From: Amoebidium appalachense
Taxonomy: Eukaryota > Ichthyosporea
Length of the DNA: 64,000 nt
NCBI GenBank assembly: GCA_963693365.1
Contig: CAVNZM010000005.1
Coordinates: 5,146,001-5,210,000, forward strand
Reading direction: 5' to 3'
The translations under genes were made by a program, and so were the position numbers. How positions within the stretch are numbered: position 1 is the stretch's first letter; the number at the start of each line of letters is the position of its first letter. The notes under the pieces are model-generated. The model was not told where the DNA came from, did not search any database, and saw nothing but the letters and a program-made list of their open reading frames with translations. This document shows positions 11,779 through 21,116 of this stretch, piece by piece.

Positions 11779-12693
11779 ATGGCGACCGACCCATCTCACG
11801 CAATAAGCCAAGCAGCCACGGAATACTACGACGATGATTATTTCGACTACGACGTTTATGAGGAGGACACGGGAGACACGTACGGTCGCACAGACAACGT
11901 GTGCATGCATGGACACGCCTACGGTGTGTGCCCTGAGTGCGAGAGAAAAGATGATATGGGGATAGAAGGGACCGAGGATGATAAGTACAAAGACACAGCG
12001 GCACCCTTGAACGCGAACATTGCTGACATCGACACGGGAGGTAGTCGAAGCCCCCAGCTACAAACAGTAACATCACACGTTGCTGCCCTTGGAGTCAGTT
12101 CCGGGCAAGAGGGAAAAGAGAAAGCAGAGCTACCTTACTGGAAAAGGTACATGAACAAGTGGAAGGGTAAACCGAGGAAGCAACTGAAGAGACATGGCTT
12201 TGTGTGGCATCCAGAAACCGTTTGGTCATTCTTCAACTCGTTGGCTGGCATGTCTGTACTCACCACCATCGACTCCATCCCTCTCGAACACACTGATTAC
12301 GTTATGCTGATTGGATCTTTCGGAGCAACCGCCGTCCTTCTATACAGCGCTCACGCGTCCCCACTCGCACAACCGCGCAACTGCATCGGTGGACATGTTT
12401 TGTCTGCAATCATCGGAGTAATCATGTTCAAGTTGCTCGGACAACATGTATATTGGCTCGCAGCAAGTTTGGCCGTTGCACTTTCCATCGCTGTAATGGA
12501 GCTGACGGGGACAGTGCATCCCCCCGGAGGCGCCACTGCATTGATTGCGGTCACTGGGTCGGAAAAGATTCACAATTTGGGATTTATGTACGTGATTACT
12601 CCTGTTCTGGCGGGGGCGAGTATTATGGTGCTAGTGGCGTTGATCTTGAACAATTTTTCACCGAGGAGGTCGTACCCTACACACTGGTGGTAA
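11779..12693 (+). CDS. HPP family integral membrane protein
   Basis: 304 residues, apparently a single exon, with ATG in a good context (CACCATGGC). About 140 hydrophilic, acidic N-terminal residues (DDDYFDYDVYEED) precede the HPP domain, which runs from HPETVWSFFNSLAGMS to the C-terminus. The domain has four or five hydrophobic segments and the family signature TVHPPGGATALIA (HPP at residues 247-249). It ends ILNNFSPRRSYPTHWW; the RRSYPTHWW tail is typical of eukaryotic HPP proteins. The family is named for the HPP motif; a plant member has been reported as a chloroplast nitrite transporter, but most members are uncharacterised, so the substrate here is unknown. The N-terminal extension contains CX6HXHX5CX2C-like Cys/His residues (NVCMHGHAYGVCPEC, about residues 39-54), which might bind metal. 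A CT-rich 3' region follows. Confidence 0.9.
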   Translation: MATDPSHAISQAATEYYDDDYFDYDVYEEDTGDTYGRTDNVCMHGHAYGVCPECERKDDMGIEGTEDDKYKDTAAPLNANIADIDTGGSRSPQLQTVTSHVAALGVSSGQEGKEKAELPYWKRYMNKWKGKPRKQLKRHGFVWHPETVWSFFNSLAGMSVLTTIDSIPLEHTDYVMLIGSFGATAVLLYSAHASPLAQPRNCIGGHVLSAIIGVIMFKLLGQHVYWLAASLAVALSIAVMELTGTVHPPGGATALIAVTGSEKIHNLGFMYVITPVLAGASIMVLVALILNNFSPRRSYPTHWW

Positions 12694-12740
12694 ATTTTAG
12701 GCGAGCAGAGTCCTTTTTTGTTTTTTTACTCTTTCTTACA

Positions 12741-12777
<37 letters not shown>

Positions 12778-13172
12778 CTCCCCCCCCCCCCCCCCCCCCC
12801 TTCTCTTTTTTTTTCTTTTTTTCCTTTTTTTTTTTAAGTTTTGAGTTTTTTTTGGAGTTTATTGAACTTTATGTTTATTTTTATTCATTTATTTGTCCTT
12901 TTGTATATCCCGGGAGTGCGTGTGACCCCCCTCCCCACCCCACCCCCCCACCCTCCTCCCCCCTCTCCCGCTCCCCCCTCCCCCTCCCCCCGCCGCCGCT
13001 TGCCCTCGTTATCTATTTGTTTTCATTGGATCCCCCAGTGCCATATCGCCCACCCTTTCCCAATGGGTGCTGCTACTGCTACCGTACCTTTCGAACACAA
13101 ACCGTGTTCTTTCGTTTTTTTTTATGTTTTTTTTTGTTTTTTTTTGTTTTTTGTTTTTTTTTGGGGTGGGGT

Positions 13173-13203
<31 letters not shown>

Positions 13204-13864
13204 GGATTTTACGTTACATGCGTAGCTGAAGGAATGAAGGACAAATTTAGAGAATTTAGAAAAACAGTTGGAACTGAAACTGAATCCAGTTTTTGCACAC
13301 CAGGGCCTTGAATGTATCTATCCAAGTATGTGGAAAATTACTGTGTGGATTTGTGTTTGTGTGTGTGTGTTTCGGGTTTTCATAGTAGCTGTGTAGTTGA
13401 AAGATGGAAGGACAATATAAAGAGAAATAGGGCTGTTAAATTTTTTTTTTGCATGTGATGCGTGAAAGAGGGATAGGACCGACCGGTTCGGGTTTTGCAC
13501 TCAAGGTAGACAGACTATTTGTCGGTGTCTGCCTGAGAAAGTGAAGTGTAATATATATGAATTTTGTCACTTGAACAGAAGAGCACAAAGGAAAGGCTCG
13601 AGCCTCAAAAGTGGTAGGGAAGGCCGAGGGAAGAGTGTATCAAGGAAAACCTCAGAGGCAACCGGAGTACCCTAATGCAGTTGTGGGTGTCTTTTTTCTT
13701 CTTTTCTGTCCCCCCCCCCCCCCCTCCCCACCGTTTTCACCTCACAGAGGCACACCGTCTTCCACTTGGCTCTGCCTATAACCCAGGCAGAATGAAATAA
13801 CTACACTCGGTGTGATTTCTGGGTTATGGTTCGCTAGTACAGTATCTAAACACACTAGAGCCGG

Positions 13865-13902
<38 letters not shown>

Positions 13903-13970
13903 CCTCCCTTGAGGGCAGAGCAATTACGGGGAAAGAAAGGGAAGGGAGGGGATGGAAGAGAGGAGTGTTG
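12694..13970. other. 3' region of the HPP gene, non-coding
   Basis: Contains (CT)n at 12742-12776, a C-run, T-rich tracts, C/CT-rich DNA to about 13010, then T-runs joined to a G-run (13100-13201). A T-run of about 38 bases lies at 13867-13902. Nothing coding is recognised. The T-run/G-run junction is the reverse complement of the C-then-A tract seen after several SINE-like copies. Confidence 0.5.
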
Positions 13971-13975
13971 GTAAC

Positions 13976-14591
13976 TGTGGTATATTATACCGGATATCTA
14001 GTATGGATGTACACAGGTTGAGATATACGCACACGTGTACATGACATTGTATATATACCACTGTGTTTGATCTTAGGTAGGCCAGTATGCATGTCCCCCC
14101 CAGTCTTGTGCGCATGAGCATGGAGTTAAACATATGTGCACGTGCAACTTGCAGGATTATTCATGGGAAAACAGATATAATAGCCACATGGGACCGACAC
14201 GTAGTAGAGGAACCATGAGCGTTAAGTTATAGTTTTATCATGGGAAAATATGCAAGTAGCCGTGAGGTATGACTGTGGAATGCATCGATAATCAAGTACT
14301 GTCACCCGATTGGCTCACTAGGTTTATTGGAACCGTGATAGCCATGGGACAGAACCGTGAACCGTATGTGATTGGCTCTCGTAGCCAAAAAGCACATACC
14401 GATGCGCATGTCTGAGCCGCTGTGCGAGCTCCGATATAAGGGCATGTCGGGGGCTTCAGAGCTCACTCAGTGTGCTCGGCTTACTAGGTGTAAGTAGGAC
14501 TAGCACGTAACTAAGCAAAGCGTGGTCTAGTCAACCCCGTTCATTTATAAACATATTGTTTGTCACAGACACACGATCATATTATACAACA
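13976..14591 (+). repeat. 5' LTR (616 bp)
   Basis: Starts TGTGGTATATTATACCGG and ends TATACAACA. It has CCAAT-like GATTGGCTC motifs and a likely TATA box (GATATAAGGG, 14433-14442) that would drive the element's transcript. It carries GACATT near 14043, absent from the 3' LTR. Confidence 0.95.
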
Positions 14592-14592
14592 G

Positions 14593-14607
14593 CTGAGCTA
14601 CACCCCC
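14593..14607 (+). promoter_or_regulatory. Putative primer binding site, complementary to the 5' end of tRNA-Ala
   Basis: One base after the 5' LTR. Its reverse complement is GGGGGTGTAGCTCAG, the first 15 nt of typical animal tRNA-Ala genes as I recall them. A normal site begins TGG and pairs with a tRNA 3' CCA end; this does not. Priming from a 5' tRNA fragment is the implied model, known in principle from copia, which uses an internally cut initiator tRNA. Confidence 0.55.
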
Positions 14608-14682
14608 TGCAGCGCTAGTTCTTGCGCTGCAAGTGTGCTCGTATCAAGCAAGTACTATGTTTTTAGTTGTTTGGGTTCTAAC

Positions 14683-16560
14683 ATGTCTAACCACCTTGGT
14701 GACAACAATGCCGGCCCTAGTGGCCTGCATGGGGGGGAAGCTAGAAACGCCGACCTCATTTTCCTTGAAGAACTCGGCTATAATGTTCCCCTTTCCCCCC
14801 CCCCGGCGCTTCACCGTGGCACCCTCCTGGAGCAGACATTCCGTTGCTCGACCGTGTCTACTTCCGTTCACACGACTTGCAACACGACAATCAATACTGC
14901 TTCTCTTTTCATTCAGGGGAAACCGACTACGGCCAATCATTTGACCCCGAAGACCTGCCACCTGAAGATAATCGACATTCATCAGTCGACCTTCTCCACG
15001 GGCTGGAAGTCGAGGTCAACGCAAACGCAAGCAGAGGCACCAGACGCCCTGGTACGCGCCCTAACGGAGTATGCAAATTTGCACAACAAGACGGGCGTGA
15101 GCCTGGCAGCTTGGTGCTGGTGCGTTCTTGGGTGTCTCCTTCTGTTCATGCTGCTGGCATTTTTGGTATCGAAGTTTGCCAGCTGTACAGCGCGCACGGC
15201 ACTGTACCGTTCGTCGTCGGCACTCACCATGCTCCACCAACAACTACTCGCCCTCGCGAATGTATTCACTTCCAGGCAAAACTACGCGTGCCTTTCAGGG
15301 CAGTCTTCCCCCATCACTAAGTCACATGAATTTATCAATCAGTTAGTGACTCTTAGTCGTGGTGAGCTCGACCTAGTGGTTACTTATTATGGTAACCGGG
15401 GCCCTCGAAAATTTCATCCAAGCATGCTCCCCTCGTGGGTTCGTGCCGGACGGGGCCCCCGTAAGAACTCTGGCCGAGGTGGTAGGGGTGGACGTGGTGG
15501 TGGCCGGGGGGGGCATAACAACCCTCCTCCTGCTGCCAACGAAAATGGGGATGGTAATGCAGGTGGCGGTGGCCCCCCACCTCCCCCGGACGGTGGTGCT
15601 GACGGTGGTGCCGGTGGTGCTAATGGTGCCGGAGGTGCTAATGGTGCAGGTGGTGCCGGTGGTGGTGGTGGTGATGGTGGTGGCGACGGCGGTGACGGTG
15701 GTGATGACGGTGACGGTAACGACGGCAACGGTGACGACCGGGAGGGGAAGGAAAAGATTCAACACCTCCCCTCAGCAGCAATTCAGTCCCGTCCTATGCT
15801 CGAGGCAGATGCCGATATCGACGAATTCTACAAACAACTCCAACATCATTTAATTTTCTTTTGTATTATGGAGTTGGTGGGCTTAAATCGCACGTTGATG
15901 TTTATTCGTATGTGCATGGGCCCCGGGGACCCCCGAGATGCTGCCGACAATGTCGACCTTTCCACGTGCACCGGCATCGACGATTTTTGGGCTAAGTTCC
16001 TTGAGAAGTATTTAGACAAGGAACGTAAAGAGGAGCATTTTAACGAGCTGAACAAGCTTCGTTTTATGCACACTCGGGCCTCGATAAAGACATTCCACAA
16101 GAAATTTAATTGCATCGTCTCCAACACGGGTCTCAAGAACATGCCCGAGGTTGTGCTTCATCATTACCAACGTACCCTCAACGACTACCCGGACCTTTGT
16201 TCGGAGGCCCGGGCTGCAACCACCCTCAAGCAAGCCATGGCCCGTGTCATCCGACGGTATGAGGCTGATGTGGGTGCTCACAATTTAAAATGTAACCGTA
16301 ATGTGGGTGCTGTAGATGAGATGGGTGGTGGTAGTGGGGGGCATGGTGGTGGTGGTGGTGGTCACGGGGGTGGCCACGGAGGTAGTGGGGGTAATGTTGG
16401 TGGTAAGGGTAAATCTAACGGGGGGGGCAAATGGGCTAAGGATAATAAGAAGGATAAGAGGGGGCCCAATTGTTGGGCTTGCAAGCAGCCGGGGCATCGT
16501 TTTAAAGATTGCCCCACCCAAGCTGCCAAGAAGAACAAGGGCAAGCAAAGTGATAAATAG
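14683..16560 (+). CDS. gag: Gag polyprotein of the chromovirus
   Basis: 625 residues from the first ATG after the LTR (ACATGTCTAACC); the open frame extends upstream into the LTR without another ATG. It has a hydrophobic stretch near residues 146-165, a long Gly/Asn/Asp-rich low-complexity region (about residues 245-350), then a capsid-like helical part (IDEFYKQLQHHLIFF through NDYPDLCSEARAA). The zinc knuckle CWACKQPGHRFKDC (CX2CX4HX4C, residues 597-610) binds nucleic acid. The stop is TAG at 16558-16560, and the same frame stays open downstream into the protease, so stop readthrough is possible. The Gly-rich block is unusually long for Ty3/gypsy Gag. Confidence 0.85.
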   Translation: MSNHLGDNNAGPSGLHGGEARNADLIFLEELGYNVPLSPPPALHRGTLLEQTFRCSTVSTSVHTTCNTTINTASLFIQGKPTTANHLTPKTCHLKIIDIHQSTFSTGWKSRSTQTQAEAPDALVRALTEYANLHNKTGVSLAAWCWCVLGCLLLFMLLAFLVSKFASCTARTALYRSSSALTMLHQQLLALANVFTSRQNYACLSGQSSPITKSHEFINQLVTLSRGELDLVVTYYGNRGPRKFHPSMLPSWVRAGRGPRKNSGRGGRGGRGGGRGGHNNPPPAANENGDGNAGGGGPPPPPDGGADGGAGGANGAGGANGAGGAGGGGGDGGGDGGDGGDDGDGNDGNGDDREGKEKIQHLPSAAIQSRPMLEADADIDEFYKQLQHHLIFFCIMELVGLNRTLMFIRMCMGPGDPRDAADNVDLSTCTGIDDFWAKFLEKYLDKERKEEHFNELNKLRFMHTRASIKTFHKKFNCIVSNTGLKNMPEVVLHHYQRTLNDYPDLCSEARAATTLKQAMARVIRRYEADVGAHNLKCNRNVGAVDEMGGGSGGHGGGGGGHGGGHGGSGGNVGGKGKSNGGGKWAKDNKKDKRGPNCWACKQPGHRFKDCPTQAAKKNKGKQSDK

Positions 16561-17814
16561 GTAATTGCCGGTGCTGGATGCACAGATACGGCATGTATTG
16601 CACATTGTGACCCAGTGGGTCACGAAAAAGTAATTAAAAATGTGCCTATACCATGTGCTTCTGCCCCGGCTTCTTCCGATATTCCCCCCTCCGAGCCCCC
16701 TTCCCCCGACCCCCGACCCCCCACCCCCCCACACCTATCCCCCCCCACAAAGAAACTTCGAACACTCGATAGAATAAGAAAAGTGTTCGATATAAGTGCC
16801 ATATGCAATGCAGGAAGACGTATCTATGTTAATGTTACGTTGAGTAATGAAAAATACTTTGCATTGTTTGACACTGGGGCATCATTCACGGTGGTTAGTG
16901 AGGCTGTTTTTTCCCGACACATGCAGGAGTTTGCTTTGCAACCCTCGGATGTGATTGTTACTTCTGTAAGGAAAAACGATAAAGCTCTAGCTGTGAGTGG
17001 TGAAGTGATGCTCCCGTTATGCCTCGGTTCTCAAACATTCATGTGGCCTTGCTTAGTAATTAAAAATATTAAGCATGACATGATTATTGGGAACGATTTT
17101 GCCAACAAACACATTGCCACCACTAATCATCAAGCACACTCACTAACACTGGTGTCGGGGATGGTGGTGCCGACGTCATCTTTGCACACCCCCTACACAA
17201 TGTGTCCTGTTACCGTCAAGCACGACACCACCGTCAAATCTGGCTTTGGATGTGTATTACGTGCAACGGTGCAGGTGACTGCTGCTGCTGCTGCTGCTGG
17301 CACCCTCGGTATCTTCGAGCCTACTCGTGAATTTCGAGATAAGTTCCCCCCCACCATCTGTGAAATTAGTGTGGATAAATCTATTGCTGTTGTGTGCGAA
17401 AATGGTGTGGGTCCGGATTTGAACGTGTTCGGTACCATCGGTCATTTCGTTCCTACGAGCCGACATGAGTACATAGTATTACACGAACTGAGTGTTTTGC
17501 AAGCCGAACCCCACCCCAGCCGTACACAAACCGTCGTTGGTGCAATAGCGCAGTGCATCAGGTGGGCAACGGGGGGTGGAGAAGGTTGCCTACCCAATTC
17601 ACCTCCGGCCGTGCCACCGGGCCGGGTGCCTACCGATAACATGTGTGGGCACGAAGGGCATGTGAGTGGGACACGAGGCGTTCCGATACACTCACCGATC
17701 GACCAATCAATGTGTGCCGTTGATCATGAAAAACCCCCCCCCCCCCCCGCGAAAAATTTCGGAAATTTCGGGTGGGGGTGCACACGATGCCGGCCAGGCT
17801 CCCCACGGTTTTGA
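16561..17814 (+). CDS. pro: Retrotransposon aspartic protease and N-terminal Pol region
   Basis: Frame continuous with gag across one TAG; there is no ATG near the start, so expression must be as a fusion. A Pro-rich linker (PPSEPPSPDPRPPTPP) precedes the retropepsin domain. Catalytic DTGAS starts at 16870; the flap and terminal motif MIIGNDF follow about 75 residues later, as in retroviral-type proteases. The remaining part to 17814 has no recognised motif. The frame ends in translated C-run sequence, while the reverse transcriptase is in the next frame, so a frame change at 17732-17747 separates them. This could be a real slippage site, a mutation or an assembly error. Confidence 0.8.
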   Translation, partial: VIAGAGCTDTACIAHCDPVGHEKVIKNVPIPCASAPASSDIPPSEPPSPDPRPPTPPHLSPPTKKLRTLDRIRKVFDISAICNAGRRIYVNVTLSNEKYFALFDTGASFTVVSEAVFSRHMQEFALQPSDVIVTSVRKNDKALAVSGEVMLPLCLGSQTFMWPCLVIKNIKHDMIIGNDFANKHIATTNHQAHSLTLVSGMVVPTSSLHTPYTMCPVTVKHDTTVKSGFGCVLRATVQVTAAAAAAGTLGIFEPTREFRDKFPPTICEISVDKSIAVVCENGVGPDLNVFGTIGHFVPTSRHEYIVLHELSVLQAEPHPSRTQTVVGAIAQCIRWATGGGEGCLPNSPPAVPPGRVPTDNMCGHEGHVSGTRGVPIHSPIDQSMCAVDHEKPPPPPAKNFGNFGWGCTRCRPGSPRF

Positions 17815-19048
17815 TTCGAATAGGGTGCCTCAGAGTATGCTTCCGGATGTCAAGAAACTATTAGAACCACACTCTCGTTGCTTCATCACTACGGACCCCG
17901 ACGAATTTCCTCAGATTAAAGGATTCACCATGCACATAGACACGGGAGATAACCCACCGATTCGATTAAAACAGTGGAGGTTGGAACAAGTGAAAGAGCA
18001 GGCTGCAAAGGAGATCGTGGAGGATATGTGTCGTAGAGGGCAGATGGAACAAGCACACAGTCAGTATAATTCACCCACCTTCGTAATACGAAAACCAAAC
18101 GGGAAATACCGTCTGCTGACTGATTTTCGTGCTCTTAACAAGCAAATTCGAAAATCTGCCTGGCCCATGCCCAACCTGCAACAACAAATAGAGAAGTTGG
18201 CTGGGTATAAGTATTTCTGTAAAGCTGATATGTCGGGTGCCTTTTACCAAATACTGCTAGACGCTGAGTCACGTGAAAAAACAGGATTTTCTGTGGCTGG
18301 TGTGCAGTATCGTTATTGTGTGGCACCACAGGGGCTCAGTACTTCCCCGTCCCAGCTAGCATCTATCATGACACAGATTTTGGCCCCTCTGGCCGATGAC
18401 GTGGTGGTATATGCCGATGATTTAGCTGTGGGTGCACACACCGAAAAAGAATTAATACAGAAGCTTGACCGACTTTTCACCCGTCTCGGTGAATATGGTG
18501 TTAAGCTCGATGGGGCAAAGACATACATTGGGCTTACGGAAATACCGTTTTTGGGTTGGATTGTAGGTGTGAATGGCATTCGGCCCGACCCGAAAAAGGT
18601 TCAGGCAGTGAAAGATTGGCCGGTACCAAACACACTACACCAACTCCGGGGTTTTCTGGGTATTACTTCCTATCTCCGCCGTCACATTTTAAATTATGCA
18701 GAGCGAGCCCGACCCATGAATGCCGAGTGTTACGGAGAAAAACACCGACGGTTAAAATGGACGGACGAATTAGATCGCTCGTTTAAAGATTTAAAATCGG
18801 CGTTAACGGAGGAAGTGCTTGCCCTGCCCGATCTTTCCCCCACGGGGGGTCAGTTTCTTATTCGTTGTGATGCTAGTCGGTTCTCGGAAGGGGCTTGCCT
18901 GTATCAAAAACAAAAAGATGGCAAGTTCCGCACGGTGGCATATGCCTCCCGGATGTTTCAACCTACCGAACGTAGGTGGAGCAACATCGAACGAGAAACG
19001 CATGCAATCTATTGGGCACTGAAAGAGTTTAGGGTGTACGCGTACTAG
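17747..19048 (+). CDS. pol: Reverse transcriptase and start of RNase H (Pol)
   Basis: RT of Ty3/gypsy type. Motifs in order: PIRLKQWRLE, NSPTFVIRKPNGKYRLLTD, FRALNKQ, CKADMSGAFYQI, the chromovirus-like APQGLSTSPS, catalytic YADD (18410-18421) and FLGWIV. The thumb/connection carries WPVPNTLHQLRGFLGITSYL. RNase H starts at LIRCDASRFSEGACLYQ and contains the acidic residue in WSNIERETHAIYWAL. The frame stops at TAG 19046-19048 and resumes in the same frame with YGRVNTIVESDHKP, so the stop interrupts RNase H before its last acidic residue. The open frame begins near 17666, but the region before the C-run overlaps the protease frame; the join is taken after the C-run. This copy is probably non-functional unless the stop is read through. 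Confidence 0.85.
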   Translation, partial: PRKISEISGGGAHDAGQAPHGFDSNRVPQSMLPDVKKLLEPHSRCFITTDPDEFPQIKGFTMHIDTGDNPPIRLKQWRLEQVKEQAAKEIVEDMCRRGQMEQAHSQYNSPTFVIRKPNGKYRLLTDFRALNKQIRKSAWPMPNLQQQIEKLAGYKYFCKADMSGAFYQILLDAESREKTGFSVAGVQYRYCVAPQGLSTSPSQLASIMTQILAPLADDVVVYADDLAVGAHTEKELIQKLDRLFTRLGEYGVKLDGAKTYIGLTEIPFLGWIVGVNGIRPDPKKVQAVKDWPVPNTLHQLRGFLGITSYLRRHILNYAERARPMNAECYGEKHRRLKWTDELDRSFKDLKSALTEEVLALPDLSPTGGQFLIRCDASRFSEGACLYQKQKDGKFRTVAYASRMFQPTERRWSNIERETHAIYWALKEFRVYAY

Positions 19049-21076
19049 TATGGTCGAGTGAATACTATTGTGGAGAGTGACCATAAGCCCTGTCTTTCTC
19101 TTAAAGGTGTCAAACGGATAGCAAACGAACGGATGCAACGGTGGGCTTTGGAAATGCAGGAGTATGATTTCGATCTATACTACCGTCCTGGCCCTACCAT
19201 GCACGATGCTGATGGGTTAAGCCGTATAGGATATATTCTGCATGAGAACGAAAACATACCACTGCAAAGGTGGGATGTGAAAAAGGAATTACAAGAGGTT
19301 CTCACAGCAGATTTATCCGAGCTTAGCTCGAAACCAGCCGAAGTGTTTGTTGATTGGGGTGATGCACTCGAATTCACACACATTTTCGATCCAGACCGCT
19401 TGAAAAGTGCACAAATTTCTGCACTCAGTCAAGCCGGCCTGCCCTCCCTTTCTGCACTCGGTGGTGCCGGCTATCAGAAGGAAGCAATTATGATGGCACA
19501 GGGGGGGGACAAAATGTGTAAAGATATAATCACGTGGCTACGGTGGCTTGCCTCCCTCGATGCCGAGGCCAAACGGGAATGGCAGGCAGGGGGGGAACGA
19601 GCTGCACACGGTCTTAATCTTGAGTATTTCGGATACAAAAAGGTTAAGAAAATAGCACAAATGTGTGTGATAGAGGATGACGTGCTTTATCATGTGGCTA
19701 AGGATGGTCGTCGTTGCCTGTATGTGCCCGAAATCCTTCGTGCTGATTTATTAAGAAGTGTGCACGACGGGGGGGCTCATACTGGCATTGAACGAACTTA
19801 CGAAAGATTATACAATTATTATTGGCCACGCATGCACAAAGATATCACTGCTTATGTGAATGCCTGCACACAGTGCCAAGGCCGTAACGATAACCCACAC
19901 TTGAGAAGTAGGCCATTTGAACAGAGATACGAAAATTTAAAAATGTTCTCTCGTGTTTCTGTTGACCTTATGGGTCCGTTCACAGAAACGAAAAATGGTA
20001 ATACTTTCATTTGTGTGTTTATGGATATGGCAACGAAGTATTTAATCACTGTGCCCATCCAATCTAAGCATGCCGTTAATGTTGCACATGCACTCATGAA
20101 TGTAATTTGCTATATACACGGCCCCCCTCGTACACTCTTGAGTGATCAAGGATCAGAATTTCTCAATGAGCTAATTATTGAGATTTGCCGTATAGCAAAT
20201 ATTGCACAAGTGAGCACCTCTGCATATCACCCACAAAGCAACGGTTCCAATGAACGGTCTCATAGATTTATTAATAATGCACTCTCAAAGTACGTTAATT
20301 ATGAGCACACTAATTGGGACACTCTGTTGCCGGTGGTTACACATCATGCATACAACACAACAACACACAAAATTTTGCAATGTACACCGTATTATCTTGT
20401 GTACGGGCAAGAAGCAACACAATTCCCTGACGTTGCCCTTCTTAGCAGTAACCACCCGGCACTCAAGGACCCAGAGTGGAAGGCATACCGGCGAGAGTTA
20501 CTAGCCCGTCTGCCTCTGCTCCGTGCTGTGGTCCAGCAACGTGCCGTACGAGAGCCCCCAGGCCCCTCGGTGGCTCGTGAATTTAAGAAGGGTGCACGGA
20601 TACGTGTTCGGAATCAAGCCAAAAATATCGGTGCCTGGGATGTACGGTGGATTACGGGTTACGAAATCGTCAAAAGGGTCGGCCCGGTCACGTACGAGAT
20701 CCGAAGCTTAGCAACTATGAAGAAATCTAAGTGGCACGTGGACGATATTCAGCTTGAATTGAGTGAGCAAAATAGAATTCGGCCTCAAGATCTCTCTCAC
20801 CTCCCGGACACGGGCGATAGTCACAATTTCAACAAGGTTCTGCCGGACGAGTGGGTGGTGGAAAAGGTGCTTGACGTAAGAATTCAGAAACGGCGCAAGC
20901 AATCCACCCCTTACAAGTGGTACCAGATCAAGTGGGCAGGCAAAGATGAATCATTCACCTCTTGGGAGTGTGAGAAAGACTTAGCCTGCCCGGACAAGAT
21001 CCGAGAGTTCCACCAACGCAGAGGTGACCTTGCATCGTTCCACGGATACATTGACTCATTGTGTGGAGCATGGTGA
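19049..21076 (+). CDS. pol: End of RNase H, integrase and chromodomain (Pol, C-terminal)
   Basis: Continues the RNase H frame after the TAG: VESDHKPCLSL, then NERMQRWALEMQEYDF and YRPGPTMHDADGLSR, the normal end of RNase H. Integrase follows with an HHCC zinc domain (His at 19763, CTQC near 19864) and the DDE core: D at 19964 (VDLMGPF), D at 20144 (LSDQGSEF) and E at 20252 (NGSNERSHR). A C-terminal GPVTYEI motif is followed by a chromodomain (about 20846-21020: DEWVVEKVLDVRI, YQIKWAGKDESFTSWE), which is known to target chromoviruses to modified histones. It ends at TGA 21074-21076, 40 bases before the 3' LTR. There is no env. Confidence 0.9.
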   Translation, partial: YGRVNTIVESDHKPCLSLKGVKRIANERMQRWALEMQEYDFDLYYRPGPTMHDADGLSRIGYILHENENIPLQRWDVKKELQEVLTADLSELSSKPAEVFVDWGDALEFTHIFDPDRLKSAQISALSQAGLPSLSALGGAGYQKEAIMMAQGGDKMCKDIITWLRWLASLDAEAKREWQAGGERAAHGLNLEYFGYKKVKKIAQMCVIEDDVLYHVAKDGRRCLYVPEILRADLLRSVHDGGAHTGIERTYERLYNYYWPRMHKDITAYVNACTQCQGRNDNPHLRSRPFEQRYENLKMFSRVSVDLMGPFTETKNGNTFICVFMDMATKYLITVPIQSKHAVNVAHALMNVICYIHGPPRTLLSDQGSEFLNELIIEICRIANIAQVSTSAYHPQSNGSNERSHRFINNALSKYVNYEHTNWDTLLPVVTHHAYNTTTHKILQCTPYYLVYGQEATQFPDVALLSSNHPALKDPEWKAYRRELLARLPLLRAVVQQRAVREPPGPSVAREFKKGARIRVRNQAKNIGAWDVRWITGYEIVKRVGPVTYEIRSLATMKKSKWHVDDIQLELSEQNRIRPQDLSHLPDTGDSHNFNKVLPDEWVVEKVLDVRIQKRRKQSTPYKWYQIKWAGKDESFTSWECEKDLACPDKIREFHQRRGDLASFHGYIDSLCGAW

Positions 21077-21116
21077 CGTATGTCGAGGACGACATACTTC
21101 TTTTCACGGTGGGGCG

